Assembly: GCA_965661545.1 (NCBI GenBank)
Contig: CBFIEF010000003.1
Span: 1 to 64,000 of the forward strand
Length of the DNA: 64,000 bases
Origin: UBA7985 sp965661545
GTDB taxonomy: Bacteria; Pseudomonadota; Alphaproteobacteria; UBA7985
Reading direction: 5' to 3'
Within the stretch, counting starts at the first letter, position 1, and the number at the start of each line of letters is the position of its first letter. Positions 8,461-18,300 of this stretch are shown one piece after another. The position numbers were made by a program, and so were the translations under genes. Under the pieces are notes generated by a model. The model was not told the origin of the DNA. It saw only the letters and a list, made by a program, of their open reading frames with translations, and did not search any database.

Positions 8461-9169
8461 GCGCGCCTCCGCGACGATGGACAAGAACCATGGAGAAATA
8501 GGGCGCGCGGTCTTCATCCAATTCCAGCAACGGGATCACCCGTTGTGTGGGCAAACTAGCGCGCTCAACATAGACGGCGTGACCCAGTAGGCCAGCCTCG
8601 GACAGCAGAGCCTTGAGCCGACCCAGATGGCGGCCAACCTTCATGAAAGCCAGCGCTTCAGCGTCACGGATCTGTTGACGCAAAGCATCGTCATCCAGCG
8701 TCGCAGGCAGGACGCGAAAGGCGTCATTGCGGGCAACCAGCGGCCACCCTGCGACTGCTGCACACGCCATCACTGAGGATACGCCCGGCACGACCGTCAT
8801 CGGAAACGCACCGTTCAGCCGTCCGAACAGGTACATGAACGAGCCGTAGAACATGGGATCGCCCTCGCACAGCACAGCCACATCGCGGCCCGCTTGCAGA
8901 TGCTCGCGAATGTCTTCCGCGCCGCGATCGTAGACGTCCTGCGCGGGAAAGCGCTCAGCTACCATCGGCATCACCATGGGGATTTCAGTTTTGGCTGGCA
9001 GGTCTTTGAGATGCGGCTCAGCGATGGACCGGGCAAAGCTCGGCACGCCCTCTGCGGCGGCATAGGCCAGCACGGGAGTCGCCTGAATGATGCGCAAGGC
9101 CTTTAGTGTCAGCAGCTCCGGATCACCCGGACCAACGCCAACACCATAAACAGTTCCAACAGCACTCAC
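8450..9169 (-). CDS. cobI: Precorrin-2 C20-methyltransferase CobI/CbiL
   Basis: A SAM-dependent methylase of 239 residues that adds the C20 methyl group. The N-terminus VYGVGVGPGDPELLTLKA is the family signature, followed by CEGDPMFYGSFMYL and VPGVSS. A GTG start at 9169 is proposed: it overlaps the cobL stop as GTGA, and everything upstream in the longer open frame is the cobL shadow frame. Its substrate could be precorrin-2 (late cobalt) or cobalt-factor II (early cobalt). The cbiX gene in the same operon favours the latter. Confidence 0.9.
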   Translation of the reverse strand: MSAVGTVYGVGVGPGDPELLTLKALRIIQATPVLAYAAAEGVPSFARSIAEPHLKDLPAKTEIPMVMPMVAERFPAQDVYDRGAEDIREHLQAGRDVAVLCEGDPMFYGSFMYLFGRLNGAFPMTVVPGVSSVMACAAVAGWPLVARNDAFRVLPATLDDDALRQQIRDAEALAFMKVGRHLGRLKALLSEAGLLGHAVYVERASLPTQRVIPLLELDEDRAPYFSMVLVHRRGGAHVL

Positions 9170-10404
9170 GGTTTGCGACCCACCCACTGCAAAACCGGCA
9201 TCAGCGGGCGCAGGCCGGTGAAGCGGCCCACAGCTTCGCTGCGAGCGATGGCCAAGGTGGTAAATCGCCCGTGGGGGTGTTCGCGCCAATTTGTCAGCAC
9301 GGCTTGTCCTTCCAAAGTCACGGCATTGGCAACCAAGACGCCGCCACTGTTCAGCGCACGCCACGCGCCTTCGAGGACGCCATCACGGCTCAATCCACCG
9401 CCAACAAAAACAGCGTCAGGGGAAAATCCTGCGTTTTCATAAGCATCAGGGGCGTGTTCACCGCTGATGGTAAAGGGGTCGCGCGCATCGGTTCCCAACC
9501 CAAAGCGCGCTGCATTCTTAGCCATGAAGCCGCGACGCTCGCCGTGGGGCTCGATGGCGAAAACCCGGCCCGTTGGTCGCGCGCGCAGCCATTCCAGACC
9601 AATCGCGCCACTCCCCCCGCCAATGTCCCATAAGCCCCCACCCGGCGCAGACAACAGCGCGCTCAGACTGACCGCGCGGACTTCGCACTTGGTGATTTTT
9701 CCATCGTGCTTAAAGGCTTCGTCAGGCAGGCCAAAGGGTTCATGGCGCAAGCCCGGCCAATCTCGCTTGGCGTCCGCCGCAGCCTCAACCGAAACCGCCC
9801 AAGTGGTGATGGGATCGACCGTCTCTGTCCAATCCGCCGCTCGCCCATCAACCCGGCTTTCCGACGCGCCATCCATCTGCGACAGTGCCGTGATCCGGCT
9901 TTCGCCCAAGCCCATGGCGCTCAGCGCTGGCCCGAGCTTCAGACCCAGCTCACCATCACCCAAAATCAACATATTCGCGCCCACACGCGCCTGCACCAAA
10001 GCCGCGCCCAGCGGGCGGCCATAGGCGGATAGACACAGCGTCGACTGCTGCGCCCAGCCCAGCCGCGCGCACGCACGGTCAAAAGCAGACGGCACAGGAA
10101 AAACCTGCAACGCGTCAGTTCCAAACCAACGCACCAGCGAGCTGCCTACGCCGAAATGAAACGGCTCGCCCGTGCCCAGCACCGCCACGCGCTGCCCCTG
10201 CAACGGCGCGATGACCTCGCGCGCTTGATGCCAAGCGGGCCAGTGGTGAACGGTTTTCTTCGCCACCAAAGCCCCAAACAGGCCTTCATGACGCGGGGCG
10301 CAAACGACGTGATCGCATGCGGCCAGTGCCTCAAGCGCTGTTGGGGTTAAACCCGCCGCACCTTCTGGCCCTAGGCCAATGACGCTGATCCAAGGTGCGC
10401 TCAT
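9166..10404 (-). CDS. cobL: Precorrin-6Y C5,15-methyltransferase CobL (CbiE-CbiT fusion)
   Basis: A bifunctional enzyme of 412 residues. The N-terminal half (residues about 1-200, beginning ISVIGLGPEGAAGLTP) is the CbiE tetrapyrrole methylase. The C-terminal half (from about 215) is CbiT, a Rossmann-type SAM methyltransferase with LWDIGGGSGAIGLEWLR. Together they methylate C5 and C15 and decarboxylate the acetate side chain. The ATG at 10404 overlaps the cobH stop as ATGA, and the 3' end overlaps cobI by 4 bases, so cobH-cobL-cobI are translationally coupled. Confidence 0.94.
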   Translation of the reverse strand: MSAPWISVIGLGPEGAAGLTPTALEALAACDHVVCAPRHEGLFGALVAKKTVHHWPAWHQAREVIAPLQGQRVAVLGTGEPFHFGVGSSLVRWFGTDALQVFPVPSAFDRACARLGWAQQSTLCLSAYGRPLGAALVQARVGANMLILGDGELGLKLGPALSAMGLGESRITALSQMDGASESRVDGRAADWTETVDPITTWAVSVEAAADAKRDWPGLRHEPFGLPDEAFKHDGKITKCEVRAVSLSALLSAPGGGLWDIGGGSGAIGLEWLRARPTGRVFAIEPHGERRGFMAKNAARFGLGTDARDPFTISGEHAPDAYENAGFSPDAVFVGGGLSRDGVLEGAWRALNSGGVLVANAVTLEGQAVLTNWREHPHGRFTTLAIARSEAVGRFTGLRPLMPVLQWVGRKP

Positions 10405-11060
10405 GCAGAGCCCTCGTCGGCCAGTATTTTTGCCAATGCGTTCAGCACCGCCGACGCCATAGCGCTGCCGCCCATCCGCCCGCGCAGGGTTACAAACGGC
10501 AGGCCCAGATCCGCCGCGTGCTCTATCAGCGCTTCCTTGCTCTCCGCCGCGCCGACAAACCCAACAGGCAGGCCAACAATTGCAGCGGGCTTGGGCAGCG
10601 TTCCAGCGGCGATTTGTTCCAAGCAGTAAAACAGCGCGGTTGGCGCGTTACCAAAGACAGCCAGACCACCCTCGATATCCGCTTCCCACAGGGCGACACC
10701 CGCCGCCGAACGCGTGTTGCCGATATCATTCGCCATCGGCGCGGCGCGAGGGTCGTGGGTGGTGCAAAACAGCGGTACTTTCGGCGACATCAGGGTGCGA
10801 ACGATGCCCATGCGCACCATTTCGGCATCCATGTAAACCGGCTTTTCAGCCTGCAGCGCCGCGCGAGCTGCGGTCACGAAATCATCTGAGACCACCACGT
10901 CATCAACAATGGCCGGAATGCCGCACGCGTGGATCATCCGCACGACAATGGCGCGCGCATCCTGCGGCAGGCGGTCCAGCCCGGCCTTTGCTTCAGCTTC
11001 AACGATGCCAAAGGACTGCTCATAAATAGCGGCGGGGGCTTTTTCGTACTCGAAGTTCAC
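10401..11060 (-). CDS. cobH: Precorrin-8X methylmutase CobH/CbiC
   Basis: A 219-residue methylmutase that moves the C11 methyl group to C12 and yields hydrogenobyrinate or cobyrinate. The catalytic His lies in the conserved stretch VVRMIHACG near residue 43, and the C-terminal GRMGGSAMASA segment is typical. It starts with GTG at 11060, six bases after the cbiX stop, with a GAGG ribosome site inside the end of cbiX. The 3' end overlaps cobL by four bases. Confidence 0.93.
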   Translation of the reverse strand: MNFEYEKAPAAIYEQSFGIVEAEAKAGLDRLPQDARAIVVRMIHACGIPAIVDDVVVSDDFVTAARAALQAEKPVYMDAEMVRMGIVRTLMSPKVPLFCTTHDPRAAPMANDIGNTRSAAGVALWEADIEGGLAVFGNAPTALFYCLEQIAAGTLPKPAAIVGLPVGFVGAAESKEALIEHAADLGLPFVTLRGRMGGSAMASAVLNALAKILADEGSA

Positions 11061-11066
11061 TTTGGC

Positions 11067-12164
11067 TTAGGCCTCAAACCGCTCGTCGTCTTTTGTGACG
11101 GCCCAGCGCCCACACGGGCAAACCAAGTGATCGCCCTGCTTACTGCCCGGCAAAGACCACGGACCCATGGGGTGATCGTTGTGCGGGTAAGGGTGGTGCG
11201 TATGCGGCTGGCTGTGATCGTGGGAATGGCCGTGATCGTGCGAGTGGCCATGATCGTGCGAATGCCCGTGATCATGATGACCCTCAGACTTATCGCCGCC
11301 TTCAACGTGGTGATGGTGCGATTCCTGCGGCAGACCCACTTCGCCTTCAAAGCCCAGTACCTGCTCGCGATACTTACAATTCAAACAGTTCATGACGTTC
11401 TGACCGGTCATGCACTCCTCAACACGGTCCTTGAAGGTATCCAGCACCAAATCGTGGTCATTCAGATAGCCAGCCTTGATGAACTGCAAACCCGGATAGT
11501 TGGCGGCTACTTCGTCGGTCTGGTCATAGATGCGGTTCACCAGAATGCCGGTGAACAAAAAGTACGGGAATACGACAATGCGCTTGAACCCCAGCATCGC
11601 GCACTTTTCCAGCGCAGGCATCACCAGCGGGAAAGTCACGCCGGAATAAGCGGTCTCAGCCCAGCCAAAGCCCAGGCCTTCCCAAAGCATACGGGTAATC
11701 TTGGTCACGTTGCCGTTTGCATCAGGATCCGACGCGCCGCGACCAACAACAACCAACAGCGTCTCGTGCGCCGGGACTTCGCCCTGCTCCGCATTTGCGC
11801 GCTGCATGGCTTCGCGGACACGCTCTCCGGCAGCGCGAATCATCTTGTTGTCTACACCCAGCTCGCGGCCATAGTGCATTTCTATGTTGTGTTGCGCACC
11901 ATAGGTGTTCAGCACCGAAGGAATATCGTTCTTGGCGTGACCGGCAGCGAACAGCATACCCGGCACGGCCAAAATCCGCTCACAGCCCTTTTCCCGCAGA
12001 CGGTCCAAACCGTCCTTGATGATCGGCGTGGCGAATTCGAGATAACCATAGTCTACATCAAACTGTGGGAGCCGCGTGCGCAAGCCTTCCGCAACTTGGG
12101 CGAACTCGCGCACCGCCCCTTCGTCACGGCTTCCGTGGCCGCAAACCATTACGCCTGTCTTCAT
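11067..12164 (-). CDS. cbiX: Sirohydrochlorin cobaltochelatase CbiX, long form with His-rich tail
   Basis: Inserts Co(II) into sirohydrochlorin, the entry to the cobalt-early pathway. The 365-residue protein has two CbiX/HemH-like repeats, with metal-site His10 (GHGSRD) and His76 (AAGHAKND). It also has an M-x-C-x-x-C motif (MNCLNC, Met258 to Cys263), reported in long Bacillus CbiX to bind an Fe-S centre. The region 283-331 is extremely His-rich and contains three copies of GHSHDH. A further CPC pair occurs near residue 350. ATG 12164 is preceded by GAGGAG; a TTG 18 bases upstream has no site. It is the first gene of the leftward operon. Confidence 0.92.
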   Translation of the reverse strand: MKTGVMVCGHGSRDEGAVREFAQVAEGLRTRLPQFDVDYGYLEFATPIIKDGLDRLREKGCERILAVPGMLFAAGHAKNDIPSVLNTYGAQHNIEMHYGRELGVDNKMIRAAGERVREAMQRANAEQGEVPAHETLLVVVGRGASDPDANGNVTKITRMLWEGLGFGWAETAYSGVTFPLVMPALEKCAMLGFKRIVVFPYFLFTGILVNRIYDQTDEVAANYPGLQFIKAGYLNDHDLVLDTFKDRVEECMTGQNVMNCLNCKYREQVLGFEGEVGLPQESHHHHVEGGDKSEGHHDHGHSHDHGHSHDHGHSHDHSQPHTHHPYPHNDHPMGPWSLPGSKQGDHLVCPCGRWAVTKDDERFEA

Positions 12165-12281
12165 TTCCCGAGTGCTCCTCAACCTAGCAGATGACTTATC
12201 CGCACATTTAGCGCGCTAAAGGACCACTGGTTAGCCCACTTTGGCGCGACACAGTGCGGCGAGTCCTGTATTTCTCGCGCC
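12165..12281. promoter_or_regulatory. Divergent intergenic region cbiX / cbiB
   Basis: These 117 bases separate the divergent cbiX and cbiB genes and must hold the promoters of both if each is transcribed independently. The GAGGAG ribosome site of cbiX is at its left edge. I see no B12-box-like sequence and the space is too short for a complete cobalamin riboswitch. Confidence 0.5.
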
Positions 12282-13241
12282 ATGATGATGTTGTTTGTTT
12301 TCCTTTTGGTGAATGGTGCCGTGCTTTCGGCTGTGATGGCGCTTGAATTGGTGCTTTTTCGGGTCCGCCGGTCCTTTGAACCCAACCCGCACCCCGTGGT
12401 GCTTTTTGGGGGTGTGGTTTCGTGGATTGAGCTGCGATTGAACAGCGGTTCGGCCTCCGCGCGGCGACGCAAGGGCGCAGCGGCGTGGGCGGTGCTGGTG
12501 TTGGGGTGCGCAGGCTTGGGCCTGCTTGCCATGGTGCTTTTGCCGCTCTGGGCTTATGGGCTGGTTTTCGCCTTCACCAGCGCTGTCCTGCTCGCGTTTT
12601 CGACGCTGGCGCAGTTTGTCGCGCGGGTGGGTGATGGGCTGAGCAACAGTGTGCAACAAGGGCGCGAAGCGGTATCCCATATCGTTGGCCGGGACACCCA
12701 AGCCCTCGATGAAGCAGGCGTCAGTCGCGCCGCAATCGAGTCCTTGGCCGAAAACTTCTCTGACGGGGTCACAGCACCGCTGTTTTGGGGGCTGATTGGC
12801 GGGTTGCCGGGACTGCTGGCTTACAAAGCCGTGAACACGCTGGACAGCATGTGGGGCTACCGGAACGAGCGTTTTGAAGATTTTGGCAAGGCATCGGCTC
12901 GCTTGGATGACGCGGCAAACTGGATTCCGGCCCGGCTTACCGGCGCGCTGGTTTGTCTCGTCTCTGGCGGCGGTTGGCGCGCGATGGTCAAGGGCGCGCC
13001 GCAGCACCGATCGCCAAACGCAGGATGGCCCGAAGCCGCCTTTGCTGCTGCGCTGAACGTCGCACTGGCCGGCCCGCGCAAGTACGATACGGGATGGTCC
13101 ACAGATCCACCAATGGGCGACGGAAGAAGCGACTTAAACAGCGGCGATATCACCCGCGCGCTCGGGCTCTATTTCCGTGCAGGCGCACTGATGACCGCAA
13201 TAATCGCCGTTGGCGCGCTGATCCTCGCCATCAGCAGCTAA
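12282..13241 (+). CDS. cbiB: Adenosylcobinamide-phosphate synthase CbiB/CobD
   Basis: An integral membrane enzyme of 319 residues that joins adenosylcobyric acid to (R)-1-aminopropan-2-ol or its phosphate. Several membrane spans are visible (residues 1-20, 65-105 and the C-terminus). The signature ESLAENFSDGVTAPLFWGLI is near residue 150, with NTLDSMWGYRNERFEDFG further on. Three Met codons in a row make the exact start uncertain by up to two codons, and no strong ribosome site is seen. It is the only plus-strand gene between the two leftward cob runs and converges on cobQ, whose stop is 3 bases away. Confidence 0.92.
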   Translation: MMMLFVFLLVNGAVLSAVMALELVLFRVRRSFEPNPHPVVLFGGVVSWIELRLNSGSASARRRKGAAAWAVLVLGCAGLGLLAMVLLPLWAYGLVFAFTSAVLLAFSTLAQFVARVGDGLSNSVQQGREAVSHIVGRDTQALDEAGVSRAAIESLAENFSDGVTAPLFWGLIGGLPGLLAYKAVNTLDSMWGYRNERFEDFGKASARLDDAANWIPARLTGALVCLVSGGGWRAMVKGAPQHRSPNAGWPEAAFAAALNVALAGPRKYDTGWSTDPPMGDGRSDLNSGDITRALGLYFRAGALMTAIIAVGALILAISS

Positions 13242-13244
13242 GCC

Positions 13245-14720
13245 TCACCCAGCTTTCGCAAGCGCGAAAAAGGTATCGAGGTCGAGATGGGTTTCGAAGT
13301 GCGCGGCCAAGTTGTCCAGCGTGCTCTCCAATCGCTGATCAAAAGCCAAAGCGCTTTGCAAGCCGGGATCGAGCGCGCGCAAAAATGCGGCGCGGAAGCC
13401 GTCTTCATTGAACAATCCGTGCAGGTAACAGCCCTGAACCGCCCCCTGAACCGCCCCATCATCCTGACCACCCAAGCGCAGCATGGGACGCACGCCTTCA
13501 CCTACCAGTGTGGTGACGCCCATGTGCATTTCATAGCCCGCGACGGTTTGTTCGGACACCACGTCGGTCCCGCGGACTTCCACCAACGTTTTTGGGCCTT
13601 TCATGACCGTTTCGACATCCAGCAGCCCCAAGCCCTCGGCCTCGGCTGGTGGCCCCTCGATGCCATCCGGATCGGCGACTTTCTGACCAAGCATTTGATA
13701 GCCCCCACAAATGCCCAAAACGGGCTTTCCCCGGCGCACGTGGGCCGCGATGTCGATGTCCCACCCTTGGGCGCGAACAAAGGCCAAATCCGCCAAGGTC
13801 GCTTTGGAGCCCGGCAAGATCACCAAATCAGCGTCCGCAGGAACCGTCTCACCAGCTTGCACAAACACCAAATCAACCTCTGGCTCAGCAGCCAGCGGGT
13901 CAAAGTCGTCGAAGTTAGAAATGCGCCCCAATCGCAACACAGCGATTTTCACCCGCGCTGTGGATCCGGTCTTAGCGCTGTTGGCTTGATCCAGCGCCAA
14001 AACATCTTCGGCGGGTAAATCACGGGCTGCCGGGAAGAATGGGACAATGCCCAAATCACGCAGGCCAGTTTCTCGACGGATCAAAGACGAGCCACTGGCA
14101 AACAGGCTCGTATCACCCCGAAACTTGTTAATCAGAAAACCCCGCAGAATCGCCCGATCTTCGGGGGAGATCAGTTGGTGCGTGCCGATGATGTTGGCGA
14201 TGACGCCGCCACGATCAATGTCGCCGACCAACACCGTCGGGATCTGCGCAGCCCGTGCGAAACCCCAATTGGCAATATCACCCTTGCGCAAGTTCAGCTC
14301 CGAGGCACTGCCCGCGCCCTCAACAACCATCAAATCCACCGTTGCGCTGATGCGCTCATAGGATTCCAGCACCGCAGGCATAAGCTGGCCTTTGATTGCC
14401 TGATACTCCGCACCACGCGCCGAACCCCAAACCTTGCCCTGCACCACCACTTGCGCGCCGGTTTCGCTTTGGGGTTTGAGCAGCACGGGGTTCATGTCGG
14501 TGTGCGGCGCCAGCCCGCAGGCCTTGGCTTGCAGCGCTTGGGCGCGGCCAATTTCACCGCCGTCGAGCGTGACGGCCGCATTGTTCGACATGTTCTGCGG
14601 CTTGAAGGGCGCGACGCGCAGGCCTCGACGGGTAAAGGCGCGGCAAAGCCCCGCGACCACCAGCGATTTACCGACGTCAGACCCCGTTCCCAGCAGCATG
14701 AGCGCCGGTGTTCTGGACAC
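13245..14720 (-). CDS. cobQ: Cobyric acid synthase CobQ/CbiP
   Basis: A glutamine-dependent amidotransferase of 491 residues that amidates four carboxylates of adenosylcobyrinic acid a,c-diamide. The N-terminal half is a dethiobiotin-synthetase-like P-loop domain (LLGTGSDVGKS, FKPQNMSNN, VVEGAGSASE). The C-terminal half is a class I glutamine amidotransferase with the nucleophilic Cys in LGICGGYQMLG. The start is GTG at 14720, two bases after the cobO stop. It is the last gene of the cbiD-to-cobQ operon. Confidence 0.95.
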   Translation of the reverse strand: MSRTPALMLLGTGSDVGKSLVVAGLCRAFTRRGLRVAPFKPQNMSNNAAVTLDGGEIGRAQALQAKACGLAPHTDMNPVLLKPQSETGAQVVVQGKVWGSARGAEYQAIKGQLMPAVLESYERISATVDLMVVEGAGSASELNLRKGDIANWGFARAAQIPTVLVGDIDRGGVIANIIGTHQLISPEDRAILRGFLINKFRGDTSLFASGSSLIRRETGLRDLGIVPFFPAARDLPAEDVLALDQANSAKTGSTARVKIAVLRLGRISNFDDFDPLAAEPEVDLVFVQAGETVPADADLVILPGSKATLADLAFVRAQGWDIDIAAHVRRGKPVLGICGGYQMLGQKVADPDGIEGPPAEAEGLGLLDVETVMKGPKTLVEVRGTDVVSEQTVAGYEMHMGVTTLVGEGVRPMLRLGGQDDGAVQGAVQGCYLHGLFNEDGFRAAFLRALDPGLQSALAFDQRLESTLDNLAAHFETHLDLDTFFALAKAG

Positions 14721-14722
14721 GC

Positions 14723-15358
14723 TTAAAACTCCACACCCCGTTGTGCTTTAACGTTTTGCTCGCGGAAGGGATGCTTGATCTGACCCATTTCCGTGACCAA
14801 ATCCGCCGCCTCGATCAAGGCGTCTTTGGCGTTCCGGCCCGTGACGATCATGTGCAGCATCTCGCGACGCGCGTTCAGGGTTTCCACGACTTCATCGATG
14901 TTCAAATAATCGTAGCGCAAGCAGATGTTCAGCTCGTCCAGCAGGATCATGTCGTAGCTCGGATCGGCCATCATTTCTTTGGCCATTTCCCAAGCGCCAT
15001 TGGCCGCTGCAATATCGCGCTCGCGGTCTTGGGTTTCCCATGTGAAGCCCTCGCCCATCGAGCGAATGGTGCAGGTGTCTGGAAACTTTTCCAGCACCGC
15101 TCTCTCGCCGGTTTCCCACTTGCCCTTCACGAACTGAACCACACCGACTTTCATGCCGTTGCCCAGCGCGCGGAAGACCATGCCAAAGGCTGCGGTAGAC
15201 TTGCCCTTACCCGATCCAGTGTGGACGATCAGCAGGCCCTTTTCGATGGTCTTCGTCGCCAAGATCTTATCGCGCGCGGCTTTCTTCTTTCGGGCCTTGT
15301 CGTTGGCGCGGGCGACGAATTCTTCATCGGTCATGCCTTCAGGACGCTTCAGAGCCAT
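14723..15358 (-). CDS. cobO: Cob(I)yrinic acid a,c-diamide adenosyltransferase CobO/CobA type
   Basis: Transfers the 5'-deoxyadenosyl group from ATP to the reduced cobalt of the corrinoid. It has 211 residues with a P-loop-like VHTGSGKGKSTAAFG and the conserved DEL-N motif LLDELNICLRYDYL, both typical of the CobA/BtuR/CobO family. The N-terminal extension rich in Lys and Ala (KARKKKAARDKI) is usual for alphaproteobacterial CobO. The ATG lies inside the last codons of cobN (10-base overlap) and cobQ follows after 2 bases. Confidence 0.95.
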   Translation of the reverse strand: MALKRPEGMTDEEFVARANDKARKKKAARDKILATKTIEKGLLIVHTGSGKGKSTAAFGMVFRALGNGMKVGVVQFVKGKWETGERAVLEKFPDTCTIRSMGEGFTWETQDRERDIAAANGAWEMAKEMMADPSYDMILLDELNICLRYDYLNIDEVVETLNARREMLHMIVTGRNAKDALIEAADLVTEMGQIKHPFREQNVKAQRGVEF

Positions 15359-18300
15359 GCGTCGGTTCCTCCTGTTGACCAGTCCGTCAGAGCGGCACCG
15401 GCTGTGTTTGAGCGCGGAGTCCAGAATCCGCGTCGGATGGCTTCCAGATAGCGAGCCGCCATGTCTTTCAGCGCCTCGGGGTTATGCTCGGCCATGAAAT
15501 CACGCACAGCGTCCTGTGCCAAGGTCGCGTCGTAGAGCGCTTGGAAATGATCCGGCGACACGGCGTCGGTCGTGGCTGCAAAGGCAAAGAGATAATCCAG
15601 CGTCGCCGCCATTTCGAATGCGCCCTTGTAGCCATGGCGCATGACGCCTTCGATCCATTTGGGATTGGTCGCGCGGCCCCGCACAATTCGGCTCATTTCC
15701 TCGGACAAAGAACGGATTTTTACGCGCTCTGGCTCAGAATGGTCGTTGTGATAGGCCTTGGGCGACTGGCCGCTTAAGTGACGAATCGCAGCAAAGGCAC
15801 CGCCTTCGAACTGGTAATAGTCATCGCTGTCGAGGATGTCGTGCTCGCGATTATCCTGATTGTGGATGACGGCCTCAACATCCCGCAACTGCCCTCGCAA
15901 AGCCTCACCCGCCGCACGCCCAGCGACCCGTTGTCCATAGGCATAGGATGACCAACCCAAGAATGCTTCTGCCAGCTTAGAGGGATCTTCCCACGCCCCA
16001 CTGTCGATCAACGCTTGCAAGCCCGCACCATAAGCGCCGGGTTTGGAGCCGAAAACGCGGAAGCTTGCTTGGCGAGCTGCATCGGCTGAGTCTAAGCCAC
16101 TGGCGGTCAAACGCGCGGTTTCAGCCTGAACGCGATGGGCCAAGGGGTTGTCCTGCTCGACTTCCTCCAGCGCGGCAACTGCTTTAACCGCCGCGTCAAA
16201 CAAGTCCATCAAACCCGGAAAAGCATCACGGAAAAAACCGGAGATGCGCAAGGTCACGTCCACTCGGGGTCGGTTCAAGACATCCAAGGGCAAAACCTCG
16301 AACCCCGTTACCCGCCCTGATGTCGTATCCCACTGCGGCTTCACGCCCAGCAAGGCCAGCGCTTGGGCTATGTCTTCACCGCCCGTGCGCATGTTCGCGG
16401 TGCCCCAGCATGACAGCAGCATCCGACGGGGCCAGTCCCCGTTATCTTGAGCAAACCGCTCAACCAGCAGCGAAGCCGACTTCCACCCTAGCCGCCAAGC
16501 CGCGTGGGTCGGCACCGAACGGGTGTCCACAGAATAGAAATTTCGGCCCGTTGGTAGCACATCGAGCCGTCGACGCGTCGGCGCCCCAGAAGGGCCAGGC
16601 GGGACAAAGCGGCCACTCAGCCCAGTCAGCGTCGCCTCGATCTCACGCGTGGTCGATTGTGCGATGAGCGGGAAAATCACCGCCCTAATGGCGTCAAACG
16701 TCGCTTCACAGGCCGCATTCGGCGCGCTATCGGTTTCATCGAGAATGGCCTGCGCCTGCTCTTCCAGGGCTTCCACATGATCGGACACCGTCCGGCGCTC
16801 AGGGTGACTTTCCGAGCGAAGCGTCATGCTGGGGTCCAACGCCAGAAGCGAGCCTTCAAAGCCCTCTGCCTGCGCCAAAGCGTCAATATAGGATGCCACA
16901 TCGCCAAAACCGGGCCGCGCCAACGCGAGCGCCAAATCGCGATGCTGCGGGCCGGTGGGGGCACAGCCAAAAATGTGCAGACCATCGCGGATTTGCAGGT
17001 CTTTGAGGTCGCAGAGGAAGCCGTCAAGCTTGCTCAAAACCGCCGCTTCACCCTCACTCTCGCTCAACCCCAAATCTGCCGCGAGACCAAAGTCGTAGAC
17101 CTTGTTCACAATGTCCGTCACCAGCAGTTTTGCCCGAGCCGGATGGAGGCCAGCGGCTTGGAAGTACTCGTCCACGTCCGCTTCCAGCAGCGCCAAATCG
17201 CCGTGTAAGCCAGCGCGTGTCAAAGGCGGCGTCAAGTGGTCCACGACCACGGCAGCGGTTCGGCGCTTGGCTTGAGAGCCTTCGCCGGGGTCATTGACGA
17301 TAAAGGGGTAGAGTTGCGGCATTGCGCCGAGAATGGCGTCGGGATAGCACTGCCGAGAAAGCGCCAGCGCCTTGCCCGGCAACCATTCGAGATTGCCGTG
17401 CTTGCCCACATGCACCACCGCGTGAGCCTGTGCGCGAACAGCGGCGTAAAAGGCGAGATAGCCGTGCGGCGGCACCAAATCAGGGTCGTGATAAGTGCCT
17501 TCGATGTCCAGATGATAGCCCCGCTGTGGCTGGATCCCGAGCAGGATGTTGCCAAACTGGTGCAAGGCCAAATGAAAGCCCTCTCCGTCCCAAAACGGAT
17601 CCGCAGCGGGCGCACCCCAGCGCTCTGTGATTGCCGCGCGCACTTGCGGGTCCAACGCAGCAAAAAACGCCTCGTAGTCCCTCGCGCTCAGGTGCAGCGT
17701 GGTGGTGCTGTGGCGGCTGGGATCCAGGTTGGTTGGACCGGTAAGCAGCAGGTCCATAAGGGCTTTTGGGTCGTCAGAGGGCGCAGCGCCGATGGCATAC
17801 CCTGCTGCTGACAAAGCGCGTAGCAGCGTAGTCGTGCTTGCTGGCGCGTCCAAACCCACGCCGTTGGCGATCCGGCTGTCTTTGTTTGGATAGTTTGCCA
17901 GCACCAGCGCCACCCGGCGCTCGCTGGTTGGAACCCCGCGCAATCGCGCCCACGACGCTGCCAGTTTTGCAACCCACTCGACCCGATCGCCAACCGGTTG
18001 GTGGCGAACAATGGCGCACTCGCTGGCCGGTGAAGGCTCACCGGCGGACTTGAAGGAAATGGCGCGGCTGAGGATGCGGCCATCGACCTCGGGCAGGACC
18101 ACGTTCATGGCCAAATCTCGCGGACCGAGGCCCTGCGTGCCCTGTTCCCAACCCTCGAAAGAGCCACCAGAAAGCACGGCTTGGATCACCGGCGCATCGA
18201 CGCCAAAGGGGCTATCATCCGAGCTTTGACCCGGTTTTGACGCCGAAAATGCGGTAAAATTGATGATGGTGGAGGGCGGAAACGTCGCGAATGTCTGCGC

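Noticed and set aside
11215..11280. Short tandem repeat near 11.2 kb taken first for a CRISPR-like array
   Set aside because: The repeat encodes GHSHDH units in the CbiX tail in frame; there are no spacers.
10929..12194. Plus-strand open frame of 421 codons opposite cbiX
   Set aside because: Low-complexity Val/Met/Arg runs come from the antisense of the CbiX His-rich repeat; cbiX itself is unmistakable.
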